Assembly: GCA_023150555.1 (NCBI GenBank)
Contig: JAKLKQ010000002.1
Span: 1-64,000 of the forward strand
Source: Planctomycetota bacterium
GTDB taxonomy: Bacteria; Planctomycetota; SZUA-567; H5-PLA8
Length of the DNA stretch: 64,000 bases
Reading direction: 5' to 3'
Part shown: positions 6,932 to 16,117 of the stretch, one piece after another
Layout of the letters: each line of letters opens with the position of its first letter
How positions within the stretch are numbered: position 1 is the first letter of the stretch
Translations under genes and position numbers: made by a program
Notes under the pieces: model-generated
What the model was told of the DNA's origin: nothing
What the model saw: only the letters and a program-made list of their open reading frames with translations
The model's database searches: none

Positions 6932-9292
6932 CTACTCGCCGCGCGCTACCTGCACCAGGCCGTGAGCAGCTTCCGGCGCGTTCGCCACCGCCGCGGGCGC
7001 CGGCTGCCCCGGATGCGGGTTTGGCGCGCCGCGCGTGCCGTAGATCTCTTTCAACACGCGGTAGGCGATGGGGCCGGCCACCGCGCCGCCGTGCCCGGCG
7101 TTCTCGACGATGATCGCGAAGGCAATCTGCGGGTGGTCGGCCGGCGCGTAGCCCGCAAACCAGGCGTGGGGCTCGCGGTCGCCAGCTACATCGGCGGTGC
7201 CGGTCTTGCCGGCGACGCTCACCGCGAGCGGCTCGACGTTCTTGTGGAACGCCTCGTATGCCGTGCCGCGTCCGCCGGGCGTGCCGACGGAGACGACTTC
7301 CTCAAGTCCCTTGCGCACGATCGCGAGCGTCCCCGGCGAGAAGCCCGCCTTGGCGGGCGCTTCGGGCGGCGCGTCGAGCCACAAGCGCGGGCGCACGACG
7401 TAACCGCCGTTGGCGATCGTCGCCAGCAGGCACGCGGCCTGCATCGGCGTGACGGCCATGTAGCCCTGGCCGATGGCGAGATGGAAATCCTTGCCGCGGG
7501 ACCAGGCCTGGTCCCAGCGGCTGTTGGGGAAGGTCTTCTCGCGCCACGCGCGGTCGGGGTAGATGCCGCGCACTTCGCCCGGCAGGTCCACGCCCGTGCG
7601 GCGGCCCAGGCCGACGGCCTTCGCCCACGGCGCCAGGGCCTCGACGCCGATGCGCGCGCCGACCTGGTAGAAGTAGACGTTGCAGCTGCGGCGCAGGGCC
7701 TCGACGGCCGAGACGCTGCCGTGCGCGAGCCGGTTGTCGCAGTGGTAGCGCCGCCCGCCCTCGTCGTGATGCCCGGTGCAGTAGAACGTCTCGCCGGGCG
7801 CGACCTTGTGCTCCTCCAGCGCCACGGCGGCGATCAGGACCTTCATCACCGAGCCCAGCGGATACTGGTCGCTGACGCAGCGGTTCAGGAGCGGTTTGCG
7901 TTCGTCGGCGAGCGTCGCACGCAGTGCCTGCTTCTGCGCGGCGCCGCCGCGCGGCGGGACGAACAGGTTCGGATCGAAGTCCGGAAAGTTCGCCAGCGCG
8001 AGCACCTCGCCGCTGCGGCAGTCGAGCACCACCATCGCGGCGGGCGTCGGCGCGCCGCCTTGGGGCCCGGTGCGTTCGGCCAGCGCGGCCTCGCAGGCGC
8101 GCTGCCAGGCGGAAGAGATCGTCAGGCGCAGCGCCTGGCCTTCGCGGGGTTCGCCATTCAGCGCGGCGCCGCCGTGGGTGGTGCGCGCGGCATCTTCTTC
8201 ACTCAGATGCACGCCGAACTGCAGCGCGGGCTTGCCGCGCAGGCGTTCGTTGTACCAGCGCTCGACGCCGCTCTCGCCCAGGCGCCGGTCGGCCAGCGTG
8301 GCGTGGCGCGCGCGCCAATCGAGGGTTTCGAGGCCGCAGCCGAGCCAGACGCGTTCGGCCTCGTTGAGTTCGATGCGCGGCGGCTGCTCGGCCCAGCGCA
8401 CCGCGTCGGACAGGCCCAGGTCGGCGGCCTTCGCGCGGCGCATCCTGTCGAGCCCGCGCAGGCGTTCGATCAAGCGCTGCACGGCCTCGATGCCGCGCGG
8501 ATCCTCGCCAAGCACGCGGGTCAGTGCCGCGCCTTGCGCGTCGGTCAACGCCACGCGCTGCTGCGCCCAGACTTCGGCGCGGTCGTCGAAGTAATCCAGC
8601 AGCGCCCCGTGCGCGCGCATGTTCGCGACCTGCTCGGGCGTGACCTCACCCAGGGTGCCGAGCACGTGCGCGAGCATATGTCCGTTGGGATAGACGCGGC
8701 GCGTCGAGACCGCGCAGCACAGGCCCGGCCACGGCGGCTTGCCTTCCTGCGCGCGGAAGAGATCCTCCTGCGCGGCGCGCAAACTCAGCCACGCGTCGGC
8801 GTCGATGCCTCGCAGAAAGGGCACCTCGGTGCTGGGCCAGGCCCAGCCGCGCGCGACGGTCTCGAAGGCGTCGCTCAGCCCAGCGCAGGTCTCTTCCACG
8901 CTGCGGCCGCTCAGGCGCGCGATCTCGCGCACCCACGGATCGTCCGGCAGCCGCACGGCGATGCGTTCCACCAGCGCGGCGCGCTCGCGCGAGTCCTTCA
9001 CGATCTTGCGCGCGGCCTTCAGGTCCGCGGGGTCAACGGCGATGAGGACCAGGCGGTCCAGGCGCACGGCCAGGTCGAAGCTGGGTTCGTCGGATGCGAG
9101 GACGTTTCCGTCGCGGTCGAGAATCGTCCCGCGTAGCGCGTCGCGCAGCGTGGCGGGGGCCTTGCCCTGGTCGTCGAGTTTTTGGCGGTAGACTTCGCCG
9201 CGCACCAACTGCAGCTGCACGAGGCGGCCGAGCACCACCAGCCCCGCGAAGAGCAGCAGCGACGTCAGGACGCGCAAGCGGCTTCGGAACAA
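6932..9292 (-). CDS. mrdA: Penicillin-binding protein 2 (elongasome transpeptidase)
   Basis: 786 residues. There is one N-terminal membrane anchor (LTSLLLFAGLVVLGRLVQLQ), then the PBP dimerisation region starting at RGTILDRDGNVLA, and a C-terminal transpeptidase domain. Catalytic motifs are Ser481-V-M-Lys484 (GSVMK), Ser536-C-Asn538 and Lys696-T-G. It crosslinks peptidoglycan in the periplasm as partner of RodA. The start is a TTG at 9292 with AGGAGAG just upstream; no ATG competes. The protein is longer than the roughly 630 residues of typical PBP2, with extra sequence between the dimerisation and transpeptidase regions (about residues 100-380). Confidence 0.95.
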   Translation of the reverse strand: MFRSRLRVLTSLLLFAGLVVLGRLVQLQLVRGEVYRQKLDDQGKAPATLRDALRGTILDRDGNVLASDEPSFDLAVRLDRLVLIAVDPADLKAARKIVKDSRERAALVERIAVRLPDDPWVREIARLSGRSVEETCAGLSDAFETVARGWAWPSTEVPFLRGIDADAWLSLRAAQEDLFRAQEGKPPWPGLCCAVSTRRVYPNGHMLAHVLGTLGEVTPEQVANMRAHGALLDYFDDRAEVWAQQRVALTDAQGAALTRVLGEDPRGIEAVQRLIERLRGLDRMRRAKAADLGLSDAVRWAEQPPRIELNEAERVWLGCGLETLDWRARHATLADRRLGESGVERWYNERLRGKPALQFGVHLSEEDAARTTHGGAALNGEPREGQALRLTISSAWQRACEAALAERTGPQGGAPTPAAMVVLDCRSGEVLALANFPDFDPNLFVPPRGGAAQKQALRATLADERKPLLNRCVSDQYPLGSVMKVLIAAVALEEHKVAPGETFYCTGHHDEGGRRYHCDNRLAHGSVSAVEALRRSCNVYFYQVGARIGVEALAPWAKAVGLGRRTGVDLPGEVRGIYPDRAWREKTFPNSRWDQAWSRGKDFHLAIGQGYMAVTPMQAACLLATIANGGYVVRPRLWLDAPPEAPAKAGFSPGTLAIVRKGLEEVVSVGTPGGRGTAYEAFHKNVEPLAVSVAGKTGTADVAGDREPHAWFAGYAPADHPQIAFAIIVENAGHGGAVAGPIAYRVLKEIYGTRGAPNPHPGQPAPAAVANAPEAAHGLVQVARGE

Positions 9293-9320
9293 GGCACTCT
9301 CCTGAACAGCTTCGTGCGAT

Positions 9321-9887
9321 CTAACTTCGTGCGACGCGCGCGGTCGCGCGGCGGCGCGGCGGCCGGGCCGGCCCGCGGCGCTTCTCGATCAACGCCGGAC
9401 GCAGCAGGCCCATCCACGCAAAGAACTCGGCGAAGGCCCACGCCAGCGGCGCGCCGAAGACCAGCGCGTAGAGCGTGACCCAGCCGACCTGCGCGAACGC
9501 CGCCTGCCCGGCGGCGTTGGCGCCCCACAACCGGCCCAGCAGCACGTAAAGGCCGTGCGCGAGCCCGGTGCCCAGCGTCGCGGCCATCCATGCGCCCGCC
9601 GCCCCCGCGGCGACCCATTCGCGCTCGATGCTGAGCAAAACCGTGACCGTGATCATGCAAGACAACGTCCAGTGCCCGAAGGGCCCGGCGCCCAGCAGGT
9701 CCGCCTGCAGGCCTACCGCGAAGACGAAGGCCACCCCGGCCTCGCGCGGCAGGTACACCAGCGCGCACAGCGCCACCAGCAGGCCCAGGTCGGGGATCCA
9801 CTCGGCGGGCAGCAGCGACGGCAGCAGCGCGTCCTGCACCACGGCGACGCCGATCAGCAGCAGGCTGAGCCAGAAGAACGCACGCAT
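9321..9887 (-). CDS. mreD: Rod shape-determining protein MreD
   Basis: 188 residues with four to six predicted membrane helices (FFWLSLLLIGVAVVQDALL, LGLLVALCALVYL, then WTLSCMITVTVLLSI) and a basic C-terminal tail. The sequence is weakly conserved, as in all MreD proteins. The DLGLLVALCALVYLPREAG and DLLGAGPFG segments and the position between mreC and mrdA support the call. It is expected to stabilise MreC and the RodA-PBP2 complex. Confidence 0.88.
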   Translation of the reverse strand: MRAFFWLSLLLIGVAVVQDALLPSLLPAEWIPDLGLLVALCALVYLPREAGVAFVFAVGLQADLLGAGPFGHWTLSCMITVTVLLSIEREWVAAGAAGAWMAATLGTGLAHGLYVLLGRLWGANAAGQAAFAQVGWVTLYALVFGAPLAWAFAEFFAWMGLLRPALIEKRRGPARPPRRRATARVARS

Positions 9888-9891
9888 TGCG

Positions 9892-10785
9892 TTATCTCCC
9901 TGCCGTCCGCGCGCGGTTGAGTTCGGGCCAGGGCACTTCCGGCGCGGCGCCGGTGAGCACGTACAGCCCTTCGGTCGCCGCGGCGTCGCACGCCGGCAGC
10001 ACGGTCAGCGACCAGCGCATCTCGTCAACGCGCTTGAGGTCCTTCACGTAGCCCAGCAGGCGCCCGGGCGGGAAGCAGCCGTCCAGGCCACTGGTCACGA
10101 CCTGCTCGCCGGGCTGCACCTGAAGCTCGCGCGCGTAGACGTCCAGCACGCAGCGCGGCGCGCCGTCCTCGCCGGGGCTTCCGGAAAGCAGGCCCTCGGC
10201 GCGCGCGTTCACCAGCCGCGCGGCCACCCGCAGGCCGGGATGGGTCACCGGCGCGATGCTGCATGCGCGCGGGCCCGCCGACACGACACGTCCAACCGCC
10301 GCTCCGCGGTAGAGCACCCCCGCGCCTTCGCGCACGCCGTCCTGCGTGCCGGCTTCGAGGCCCAGCAGCGCGTCGCCAAAGACCTCGCGGCGCGCGATCA
10401 ATCTCGCCCAGACGCCGGGCGGCGGCGCATCGGACGCCGCACCCGCCGTACCGCCGATCGCTTCGAGTTGCCTGCGCAGTGCGTTTTTCTCTTCGCGAAG
10501 GCGCGCGATCTGCGCTTGCAGTTCGAGGAATGCCGTCGCGTTGGGCTGCGACGCGGCGGGCATTGCATCGCGGCCGGCGGATGTGTTCGTGTTCGGGAAT
10601 GCTGCCGGCGTAGAGAGCGTCGCGGGGCGTTCGCCGGCGCCGCTCACGCTCAGCAGCGGCTGCAGGGCCGAAAGCGCATGGCCGCGCATCGCGCGCACCG
10701 CACCGCCGGGCAGCAGCGTCAGCAGCGCGGCCAGCGCGAGGTAGACCCAGACGTCGTAGCGCGTGCGCCCCGTGCGGTAAGACAT
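9892..10785 (-). CDS. mreC: Rod shape-determining protein MreC
   Basis: 297 residues: short cytoplasmic start, one membrane helix (VWVYLALAALLTLLPGG), a coiled coil (about residues 78-105, LELQAQIARLREEKNALRRQLE), then the beta-rich periplasmic region with GAAVGRVVSAGP and TSGLDGCFPPGRLLG, both typical of MreC. It scaffolds PBP2/RodA activation. It is the first gene of the four-gene run and has no mreB in front of it; the upstream neighbour is divergent and unrelated. Confidence 0.92.
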   Translation of the reverse strand: MSYRTGRTRYDVWVYLALAALLTLLPGGAVRAMRGHALSALQPLLSVSGAGERPATLSTPAAFPNTNTSAGRDAMPAASQPNATAFLELQAQIARLREEKNALRRQLEAIGGTAGAASDAPPPGVWARLIARREVFGDALLGLEAGTQDGVREGAGVLYRGAAVGRVVSAGPRACSIAPVTHPGLRVAARLVNARAEGLLSGSPGEDGAPRCVLDVYARELQVQPGEQVVTSGLDGCFPPGRLLGYVKDLKRVDEMRWSLTVLPACDAAATEGLYVLTGAAPEVPWPELNRARTAGR

Positions 10786-11092
10786 TTCGCCCAGTCCTTC
10801 GTAGTGGCCGTCCCCGTGCCTTGCGAAAGCGCGTGACCGGCCGGCGCCTCCTCAAGTTGTATCGGTATCGTCGCGGAAGGGGTCTAACTGCATGAAATTC
10901 AACCGGTTGCAGGGTTTTCGAGGAGCCCGAAAGGGCGCCGGAAAGAGGGCCCCGTTCGGAGGCTTCGGGCAGGTTTGCCAAAGCTTGTGAGAAATCTTAA
11001 AATCAGGCTGCTAAAGCGGATAGCTTGAAGCGTCCTGGGAAAGTTGACGATACCGAGCGTTGGCCTTCGCCGCGCTCTGAAAGGAATTCCGT
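10786..11092. other. Divergent intergenic region between mreC and an exported-protein gene
   Basis: About 307 bases separate two divergent transcription units. The plus-strand unit has a good sigma-70-like promoter here (listed separately). The minus-strand unit must also be promoted from this space, but no convincing hexamer pair was found for it. No RNA gene or repeat was recognised. Confidence 0.5.
10975..11003 (+). promoter_or_regulatory. Sigma-70-like promoter
   Basis: TTGCCA (10975-10980), a 17-base spacer and TAAAAT (10998-11003) each match the housekeeping consensus at five of six positions. Transcription would start near 11010 and read the exported-protein genes beginning at 11093. 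Confidence 0.55.
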
Positions 11093-11914
11093 ATGCGTTT
11101 CCGTCCCGCCCTGCTGCTCGTGACCGCGCTTCTTCTGGTGGCTTCGGCCCACGCCGAGGACGTGCTGATCGTCGAACAGGAATACAGCATCGTGGAACTC
11201 GACAAGGACGCCAAGCCGCGCGACATCAAGCAGAAGCTGTACCTGACCAAGGACTGGATCCGCATCGACGAGTACGCCGGCCAGGGCGGCGCGCCGTCGG
11301 AGACCTACCTGATCGACTTCAAGAACGAGAACATCGTGAACCTCGACAACCAGAACATGATCAAGACCGAGGAGAGTTTCTCCAAACGCCGCGAACGCAT
11401 CGACGCGCGCAAGGAGAAGATCCGCGACGACCTGAAGAGCCTGCCGGACAGCGAGAAAGAGAAGACCGCCAAGATGTACAAGGCGCTGCTCGACGACGAC
11501 CGCAAGTTCGGCATGGCCAGGGGCGAGAAGGAGGAGCGCCGCGAGATCCTGAACGCCCACTGCGACCGGGTGGTCGTGTACGACAAGAAGGAGAAGACCT
11601 ACGAGCCGATGACCGTCTTCCTGCACCCGGAGATCGAGGTCCCCTACGACAACGCCGAAGTGCTGTACCTGCTGCAGATCATCGGGCGAAAGACCGCCGA
11701 GTACCTGCGCGAGAACAAGAAGACCTTCCGCAAACTGCCCATGGAGATGGACCTGGAACTGGCCGCAGGCGGGCACCTGCACACCAAGGTGCTGAGCGTC
11801 GAGAAGACCGGCAAGGACAAACTCGACCCGGCCCTGAACCAGATTCCCGAAGGCTACAAGGAACCCAAGCGCAAGTCGCCGGGCCCGCCGAAGCCGGTGA
11901 AGGCCGGGGACTGA
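11093..11914 (+). CDS. Exported protein of unknown function, first of a tandem paralogous pair
   Basis: 273 residues with a clear signal peptide (MRFRPALLLVTALLLVASAHAEDV, cleavage after SAHA). The mature part is charged. It contains IRIDEYAG, then a Lys/Glu-rich helical stretch (about 95-150), then VPYDNAEVLYLLQIIGRK and LPMEMDLELAAGGHLHTKV. These last blocks recur in the next gene (LPYDSAEVLYLLQLTGKG, LPMEMEMRLPAGGYLHTRV), so the two are duplicates. AAAGGA precedes the ATG by eight bases. The opening strands (VEQEYSIVELDKDAK, LYLTKDWIRID) suggest a beta-rich periplasmic domain. I recognise no named family. Confidence 0.8.
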   Translation: MRFRPALLLVTALLLVASAHAEDVLIVEQEYSIVELDKDAKPRDIKQKLYLTKDWIRIDEYAGQGGAPSETYLIDFKNENIVNLDNQNMIKTEESFSKRRERIDARKEKIRDDLKSLPDSEKEKTAKMYKALLDDDRKFGMARGEKEERREILNAHCDRVVVYDKKEKTYEPMTVFLHPEIEVPYDNAEVLYLLQIIGRKTAEYLRENKKTFRKLPMEMDLELAAGGHLHTKVLSVEKTGKDKLDPALNQIPEGYKEPKRKSPGPPKPVKAGD

Positions 11915-11971
11915 TTCCTTTCGCGGGTGAATAGCCGCCGCCTGCCGCGCGTCCGAGAGATGGTGATACCC

Positions 11972-12883
11972 ATGAAACCGATGCCCCTGATGCCGCGAAC
12001 GATCCTCTCCTGCCTGCTGCTGGCCGCCGCAGGGTACGCCGGCGCCGCCGAAGAGGGCGGCAGCGTGCTGGTCGTGCACCAGACCTACAACGTCACGCGC
12101 GTAAACAAGGACGGCGAGTGCAAAGACGTGCGGCAGGTGCTGTACATGACGAAGGACGGCATCCGCATCGACGAGTTCGACGGCACGGGCAGCAGCGAGA
12201 CGCCCAGCGAGACAACGCTGATCAACCTCAAGACCGAGACGGTGGTGCGCATCGTTCAGGAAGACGGCGCGCGCATGAAGATCACGCAGAGTTTTTTCGA
12301 CCGCCGCCTGCGCATGGACGAGATGAAGAACAAGGCGGAGGAGGACATCAAGGCGCACCCCAAGGGCAAGGGACGCGACGAGTTGGAGCGCTTCCACCGC
12401 GCGATCCTGGCCCCAAAGAAGGACCTGCGCCTGGCCAGGGACGAGACCGAGGCCAAGGCGTTTGAAGGCGCGCGCGTTCCGGCCACCGTTGTCACCGACA
12501 AGGAGATCAAGGACCGCCCGGCCATCAGGGCCTGGCTGAACCCGAAGGTGGAACTGCCCTACGACAGCGCCGAAGTGCTTTACCTCCTGCAGCTCACGGG
12601 CAAGGGCACCAAGTTCTTCCTCGAGGAGCACAAGGACGAGTTCCGCTTCCTGCCGATGGAGATGGAAATGCGCCTGCCCGCGGGCGGCTACCTCCACACC
12701 CGCGTCACGCAGGTGGAGCGCCGCCCGCGCGCCGACGTCACAACTTCGCTGCGGCAGCAGATGGGCGCGAACGCCGACTTCGACAACGACTACCTGGTCG
12801 TCTCCGCGAAGATCGAGGAAAAGCCCGTGCGCGTGCCGCCCGTACCGAACACCACCTCCGCGACCACGGTCGATCCCGACTGA
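11972..12883 (+). CDS. Exported protein of unknown function, second of a tandem paralogous pair
   Basis: 303 residues from the ATG at 11972, which gives a normal signal peptide (RTILSCLLLAAAGYAGAAEEG). In-frame starts at 11960 and 11927 are possible but place extra residues before it. The mature protein aligns with the preceding gene across its length (HQTYNVTRVNKDGE, MTKDGIRIDEFDG, LPYDSAEVLYLLQ, LPMEMEMRLPAGGYLHT) and has a longer C-terminus. The genes are 57 bases apart and probably share the promoter at 10975. Function is unknown; the duplication suggests a two-component or dosage role. Confidence 0.78.
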   Translation: MKPMPLMPRTILSCLLLAAAGYAGAAEEGGSVLVVHQTYNVTRVNKDGECKDVRQVLYMTKDGIRIDEFDGTGSSETPSETTLINLKTETVVRIVQEDGARMKITQSFFDRRLRMDEMKNKAEEDIKAHPKGKGRDELERFHRAILAPKKDLRLARDETEAKAFEGARVPATVVTDKEIKDRPAIRAWLNPKVELPYDSAEVLYLLQLTGKGTKFFLEEHKDEFRFLPMEMEMRLPAGGYLHTRVTQVERRPRADVTTSLRQQMGANADFDNDYLVVSAKIEEKPVRVPPVPNTTSATTVDPD

Positions 12884-12908
12884 GCCTTCGCTGCGCCCGC
12901 CCTGCCTG

Positions 12909-12935
12909 TTGCCGTTCCATCGCTTTTGCTATGCT
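12909..12935 (+). promoter_or_regulatory. Candidate extended -10 promoter of putA
   Basis: TATGCT at 12930-12935 preceded by TGC (extended -10), with TTGCCG 15 bases upstream. The short spacer makes the -35 doubtful; the extended -10 would compensate. It lies about 40 bases before the putA start. Confidence 0.4.
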
Positions 12936-12977
12936 GTAGCCGCATTGTAGCGCTCTCGCGTTCCGGAGGGGCCGCCC

Positions 12978-15900
12978 GTGATCCAGCCGCAGAGCTTCGA
13001 GGCCGACGTCCAGCGCTTCGGCCGCCAGATCTTTCAGATCTCCAAGGCCCGCCAGAGCCGCATCAAGGGAGGCTGGTGGAACAGCAAGCTGATGGAGTTC
13101 GCACTGCGCGATCCCGCGCTGAAGATCCAGCTCTTCCGCTTCGTCGACGTGCTGCCCGCGCTGCGCAGCAACAAGGAGATCGGCCGGCACCTGGATGAGT
13201 ACTTCAACGCGCCGGGGCACACCTTCCCCTCGTTCCTGAGTTGGGGCGCGTCGCTGGCGGCGTTCAGCAGTCTGGCCGCTATGGCCGGCGCGATCGCGGT
13301 GCGCAAGAGCGTCGAGGACATGGCGCGCACCTTCATCTCGGGGCGCGACTCCAAGGAAGCGATTCCGATCGTCGAAGGCTTCCGCAAGGAAGGCATGGCC
13401 TTCACGCTCGATCTGCTGGGCGAGGCAGTCGTCAGCGAGAAGGAAGCCGACTTCTACGCGCAGAAGTACCACGAGATCCTCGACGCGCTGGCCAAGGTCG
13501 CGCCGAAGTGGAAGCCCGACCCGAAACTCGATTCGTGCGCGCGCGGTCCGATCCCGCGCATCAACCTCTCGGTCAAGCTCAGCAGCCTGTACTCGCAGAT
13601 CGACCCCATCGACCCCGCCGACAGCATCCGCGGCATCGAGCGGCGCCTGGTCCCGCTGCTGGAGAAGGCCAAGGCCATGGGCGCCTTCGTCAACGTCGAC
13701 ATGGAGGACTACCACCTCAAGGAATTGACGCTCGCGATCTTCCGAACCGCCGCGATGCGCAAGGAGTTCCGCGACTGGCCGGACCTCGGCATCGTGCTGC
13801 AGGCGTACCTGAAGGAAGGCGTGCAGGACGTCGAGCAGACCGTCGCGTTCGCGAAGCAGCGCGGCACGCCCTTTACCGTGCGCCTGGTGAAGGGCGCGTA
13901 CTGGGACTACGAGACCATCCACGCGCAGCAGCACGGCTGGCCCTGCCCGGTCTTTACCGACAAGCACGAGACGGACGCGAGCTTCGAGACCTGCGCGCTC
14001 AAACTGCTGGAAGGCTACCCGCACGTCGAACCGGCGCTCGGCAGCCACAACGTCCGCAGCGTCGCCTTCGCCATGGCCGCCGCGCGCGCGCGGAACGTCC
14101 CGCAGAACGGCTACGAGGTCCAGACGCTCTACGGCATGGCGCGGCATATGAAGGAGGCGCTCACGGAAGAAGGCTACCGCATGCGCATCTACACGCCCTT
14201 CGGCGAGCTGATCCCCGGCATGGCGTACCTCGTGCGGCGCCTGCTCGAGAACACCGCCAACGAATCCTTTCTGCGCCAGGGCTTCGTCGAGAACATCAGC
14301 GAGGAGAAACTGCTCGAGAATCCAGCCGCGTTCATCGTGCCCAAGAAACCCGAAGACCCCACCGCGACGCGGATGCTGCGCGCGCTGTCGTTCCAGAACG
14401 AGCCCGAGAGCGCATTCTTTCACGAGGAAGTGCGCGTCGCTTTCGACAGGGCGCTCGAGGCCGTGCGCGGCCAACTGGGCGAACACTACCCGCTGGTGAT
14501 CGGCGGCAAGACGGTCGAGGGCAAAGAACCCAAGCTCGAGTCGCGCGACCCCAGCGACCGTAACCGCCTGGTCGGCACCGTCGCGATGGCTTCTACCCAG
14601 CAGGCCGACGAAGCCGTCGCCGCCGCGCGCGCCGCGTTTCCCGCGTGGACCGCCATGCCTGTGGCGGAGCGCGCCGACTACCTGCGCAAGGCCGCGGCGC
14701 TGATGCGCGGGCGCAAGCACGAGTACGCGGCGTGGGAGATCTTCGAGGAAGCCAAGCCGCGCCGCGAGGCCGACGGCGACTTGGCCGAGGCGGTGGACTT
14801 TTTGGAGTACTACGCGACCGAGGCCGAGAAAGTCATGGCCGTGCGCCGCCGCGCGCCCGTGCCCGGCGAGGTCGACGAAGACTTCCACCAGCCGCGCGGC
14901 GTGGCGGCGATCATCGCGCCGTGGAACTTCCCCATCGCGATCCTGACCGGCATGACCGCCGCGGCGCTGGTCACCGGCAACACGGTGGTGATGAAGCCCG
15001 CCGAGCAGTCGCCCGTCGTGGCCGCGAAGCTGATGGAGGTCTTCGAAGACGTCGGGCTGCCTCCGGGCGTGCTGAACTACCTGCCGGGCAAGGGCGAGAC
15101 CGTCGGCGCGCGGCTGGTCGAACACCCCGGCGTGAACGTGATCGCCTTCACCGGCAGCAAGGCCGTAGGGCTGGCCATCAACGCCGCAGCAGCCGCCACG
15201 CGCGAAGGGCAGCAGGGCGTGAAGAAGGTGATCTGCGAAATGGGCGGCAAGAACGCCGTCATCGTCGACAGCGACGCGAACCTGGACGAGGCCGTGACGG
15301 GCGTGATCCAGAGCGCCTTCGGCTACGCGGGCCAGAAGTGCAGCGCGTGCAGCCGCGCCATCGTCGTCGGCGACGCGTACGAGCCGTTCGTCGAGCGCGC
15401 CACCGAAGCCGCGCAGAGCCTGCGCGTGCTGCCCGCCGAGGACCCCGGCTGCTTCGTGCCGCCGGTGATCGACGACGAAGCGCGGGATCGCGTGCTGCGC
15501 TACATCGAACAGGGCAAGAAGGAGGCGAAGCTGGCCGTGCAGGTCGACGCCGGCGATCTGGCGAAGAAGGGCAGCTTCGTGGGCCCGGCGGTCTTCGTCG
15601 ACGTGCCGCCGAAGGCGAGTATCGCGCAGGAAGAGATCTTCGGGCCGGTGCTGGCGGTGATGAAGGCCGACACGTTTGAGCAGGCGATGGAACTCGCGCT
15701 GGACGTACCCTACGCGCTGACCGGCGGGCTGTACTCGCGCAGCCCGGCGAACATCGCCGCCGCGCGCGAACGCTTCCGCGTCGGCAACCTGTACATCAAC
15801 CGCGGCATCACCGGCGCGAAGGTCAGCCGCCAGCCCTTCGGCGGCTTCAAGATGTCCGGCATCGGCAGCAAGGCCGGCGGACCCGAGTACCTGCTGCAGT

Positions 15901-15986
15901 TCGTCGAACCGCGCACGGTGACCGAGAACACCATGCGCCGCGGCTTCGCGCCTCCGGAACAGCAGGGGTCAGGGGCGAGGGGTTAG
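12978..15986 (+). CDS. putA: Bifunctional proline dehydrogenase / L-glutamate gamma-semialdehyde dehydrogenase
   Basis: 1002 residues. Residues about 1-450 are the FAD-dependent proline dehydrogenase barrel (INLSVKLSSLYSQIDP, LVKGAYWDYE, the YTPFGELIPGMAYLVRRLLEN arm with paired arginines). Residues about 500-990 are the NAD-dependent aldehyde dehydrogenase (APWNFPIAI, FTGS, general base Glu754 in CEMGGKNAV, catalytic Cys788 in GQKCSA, EIFGPVL). It oxidises proline to glutamate with channelled intermediate. The start is GTG with GGAGGGG seven bases upstream. The N-terminal DNA-binding domain of enteric PutA is absent, so it should not autoregulate. Confidence 0.96.
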   Translation: MIQPQSFEADVQRFGRQIFQISKARQSRIKGGWWNSKLMEFALRDPALKIQLFRFVDVLPALRSNKEIGRHLDEYFNAPGHTFPSFLSWGASLAAFSSLAAMAGAIAVRKSVEDMARTFISGRDSKEAIPIVEGFRKEGMAFTLDLLGEAVVSEKEADFYAQKYHEILDALAKVAPKWKPDPKLDSCARGPIPRINLSVKLSSLYSQIDPIDPADSIRGIERRLVPLLEKAKAMGAFVNVDMEDYHLKELTLAIFRTAAMRKEFRDWPDLGIVLQAYLKEGVQDVEQTVAFAKQRGTPFTVRLVKGAYWDYETIHAQQHGWPCPVFTDKHETDASFETCALKLLEGYPHVEPALGSHNVRSVAFAMAAARARNVPQNGYEVQTLYGMARHMKEALTEEGYRMRIYTPFGELIPGMAYLVRRLLENTANESFLRQGFVENISEEKLLENPAAFIVPKKPEDPTATRMLRALSFQNEPESAFFHEEVRVAFDRALEAVRGQLGEHYPLVIGGKTVEGKEPKLESRDPSDRNRLVGTVAMASTQQADEAVAAARAAFPAWTAMPVAERADYLRKAAALMRGRKHEYAAWEIFEEAKPRREADGDLAEAVDFLEYYATEAEKVMAVRRRAPVPGEVDEDFHQPRGVAAIIAPWNFPIAILTGMTAAALVTGNTVVMKPAEQSPVVAAKLMEVFEDVGLPPGVLNYLPGKGETVGARLVEHPGVNVIAFTGSKAVGLAINAAAAATREGQQGVKKVICEMGGKNAVIVDSDANLDEAVTGVIQSAFGYAGQKCSACSRAIVVGDAYEPFVERATEAAQSLRVLPAEDPGCFVPPVIDDEARDRVLRYIEQGKKEAKLAVQVDAGDLAKKGSFVGPAVFVDVPPKASIAQEEIFGPVLAVMKADTFEQAMELALDVPYALTGGLYSRSPANIAAARERFRVGNLYINRGITGAKVSRQPFGGFKMSGIGSKAGGPEYLLQFVEPRTVTENTMRRGFAPPEQQGSGARG

Positions 15987-16117
15987 GGATGAGGAGCAGA
16001 TTAAAGTCAAGAGATAGGAGATAACTGATAAGAGATGTCCGTTGCTGTTGCGCCGGATGAATCTCTCATCTTTAATCTATCATCTCTTAACTTCTATTCG
16101 CCCCTAACCCCTGCAGT
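15965..16117. repeat. Intergenic tract of repeated words with imperfect inverted symmetry
   Basis: Between convergent putA and the oxidoreductase gene. The left arm has GGGGTCAGGGGCGAGG (15965-15980), AGGGGTTAGGG, AGATTAAAG and repeated AGAGAT/GATAAC words. The right arm carries reverse complements of several of these (CCCCTAACCCCT, CTTTAATCT, ATCTCT). The arms could fold into a long imperfect hairpin and may serve as a terminator region. GGGGTCAGGGGCGAGG recurs exactly at 50985-51000 and partly at 51106-51119, so this belongs to a dispersed family. Confidence 0.6.
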
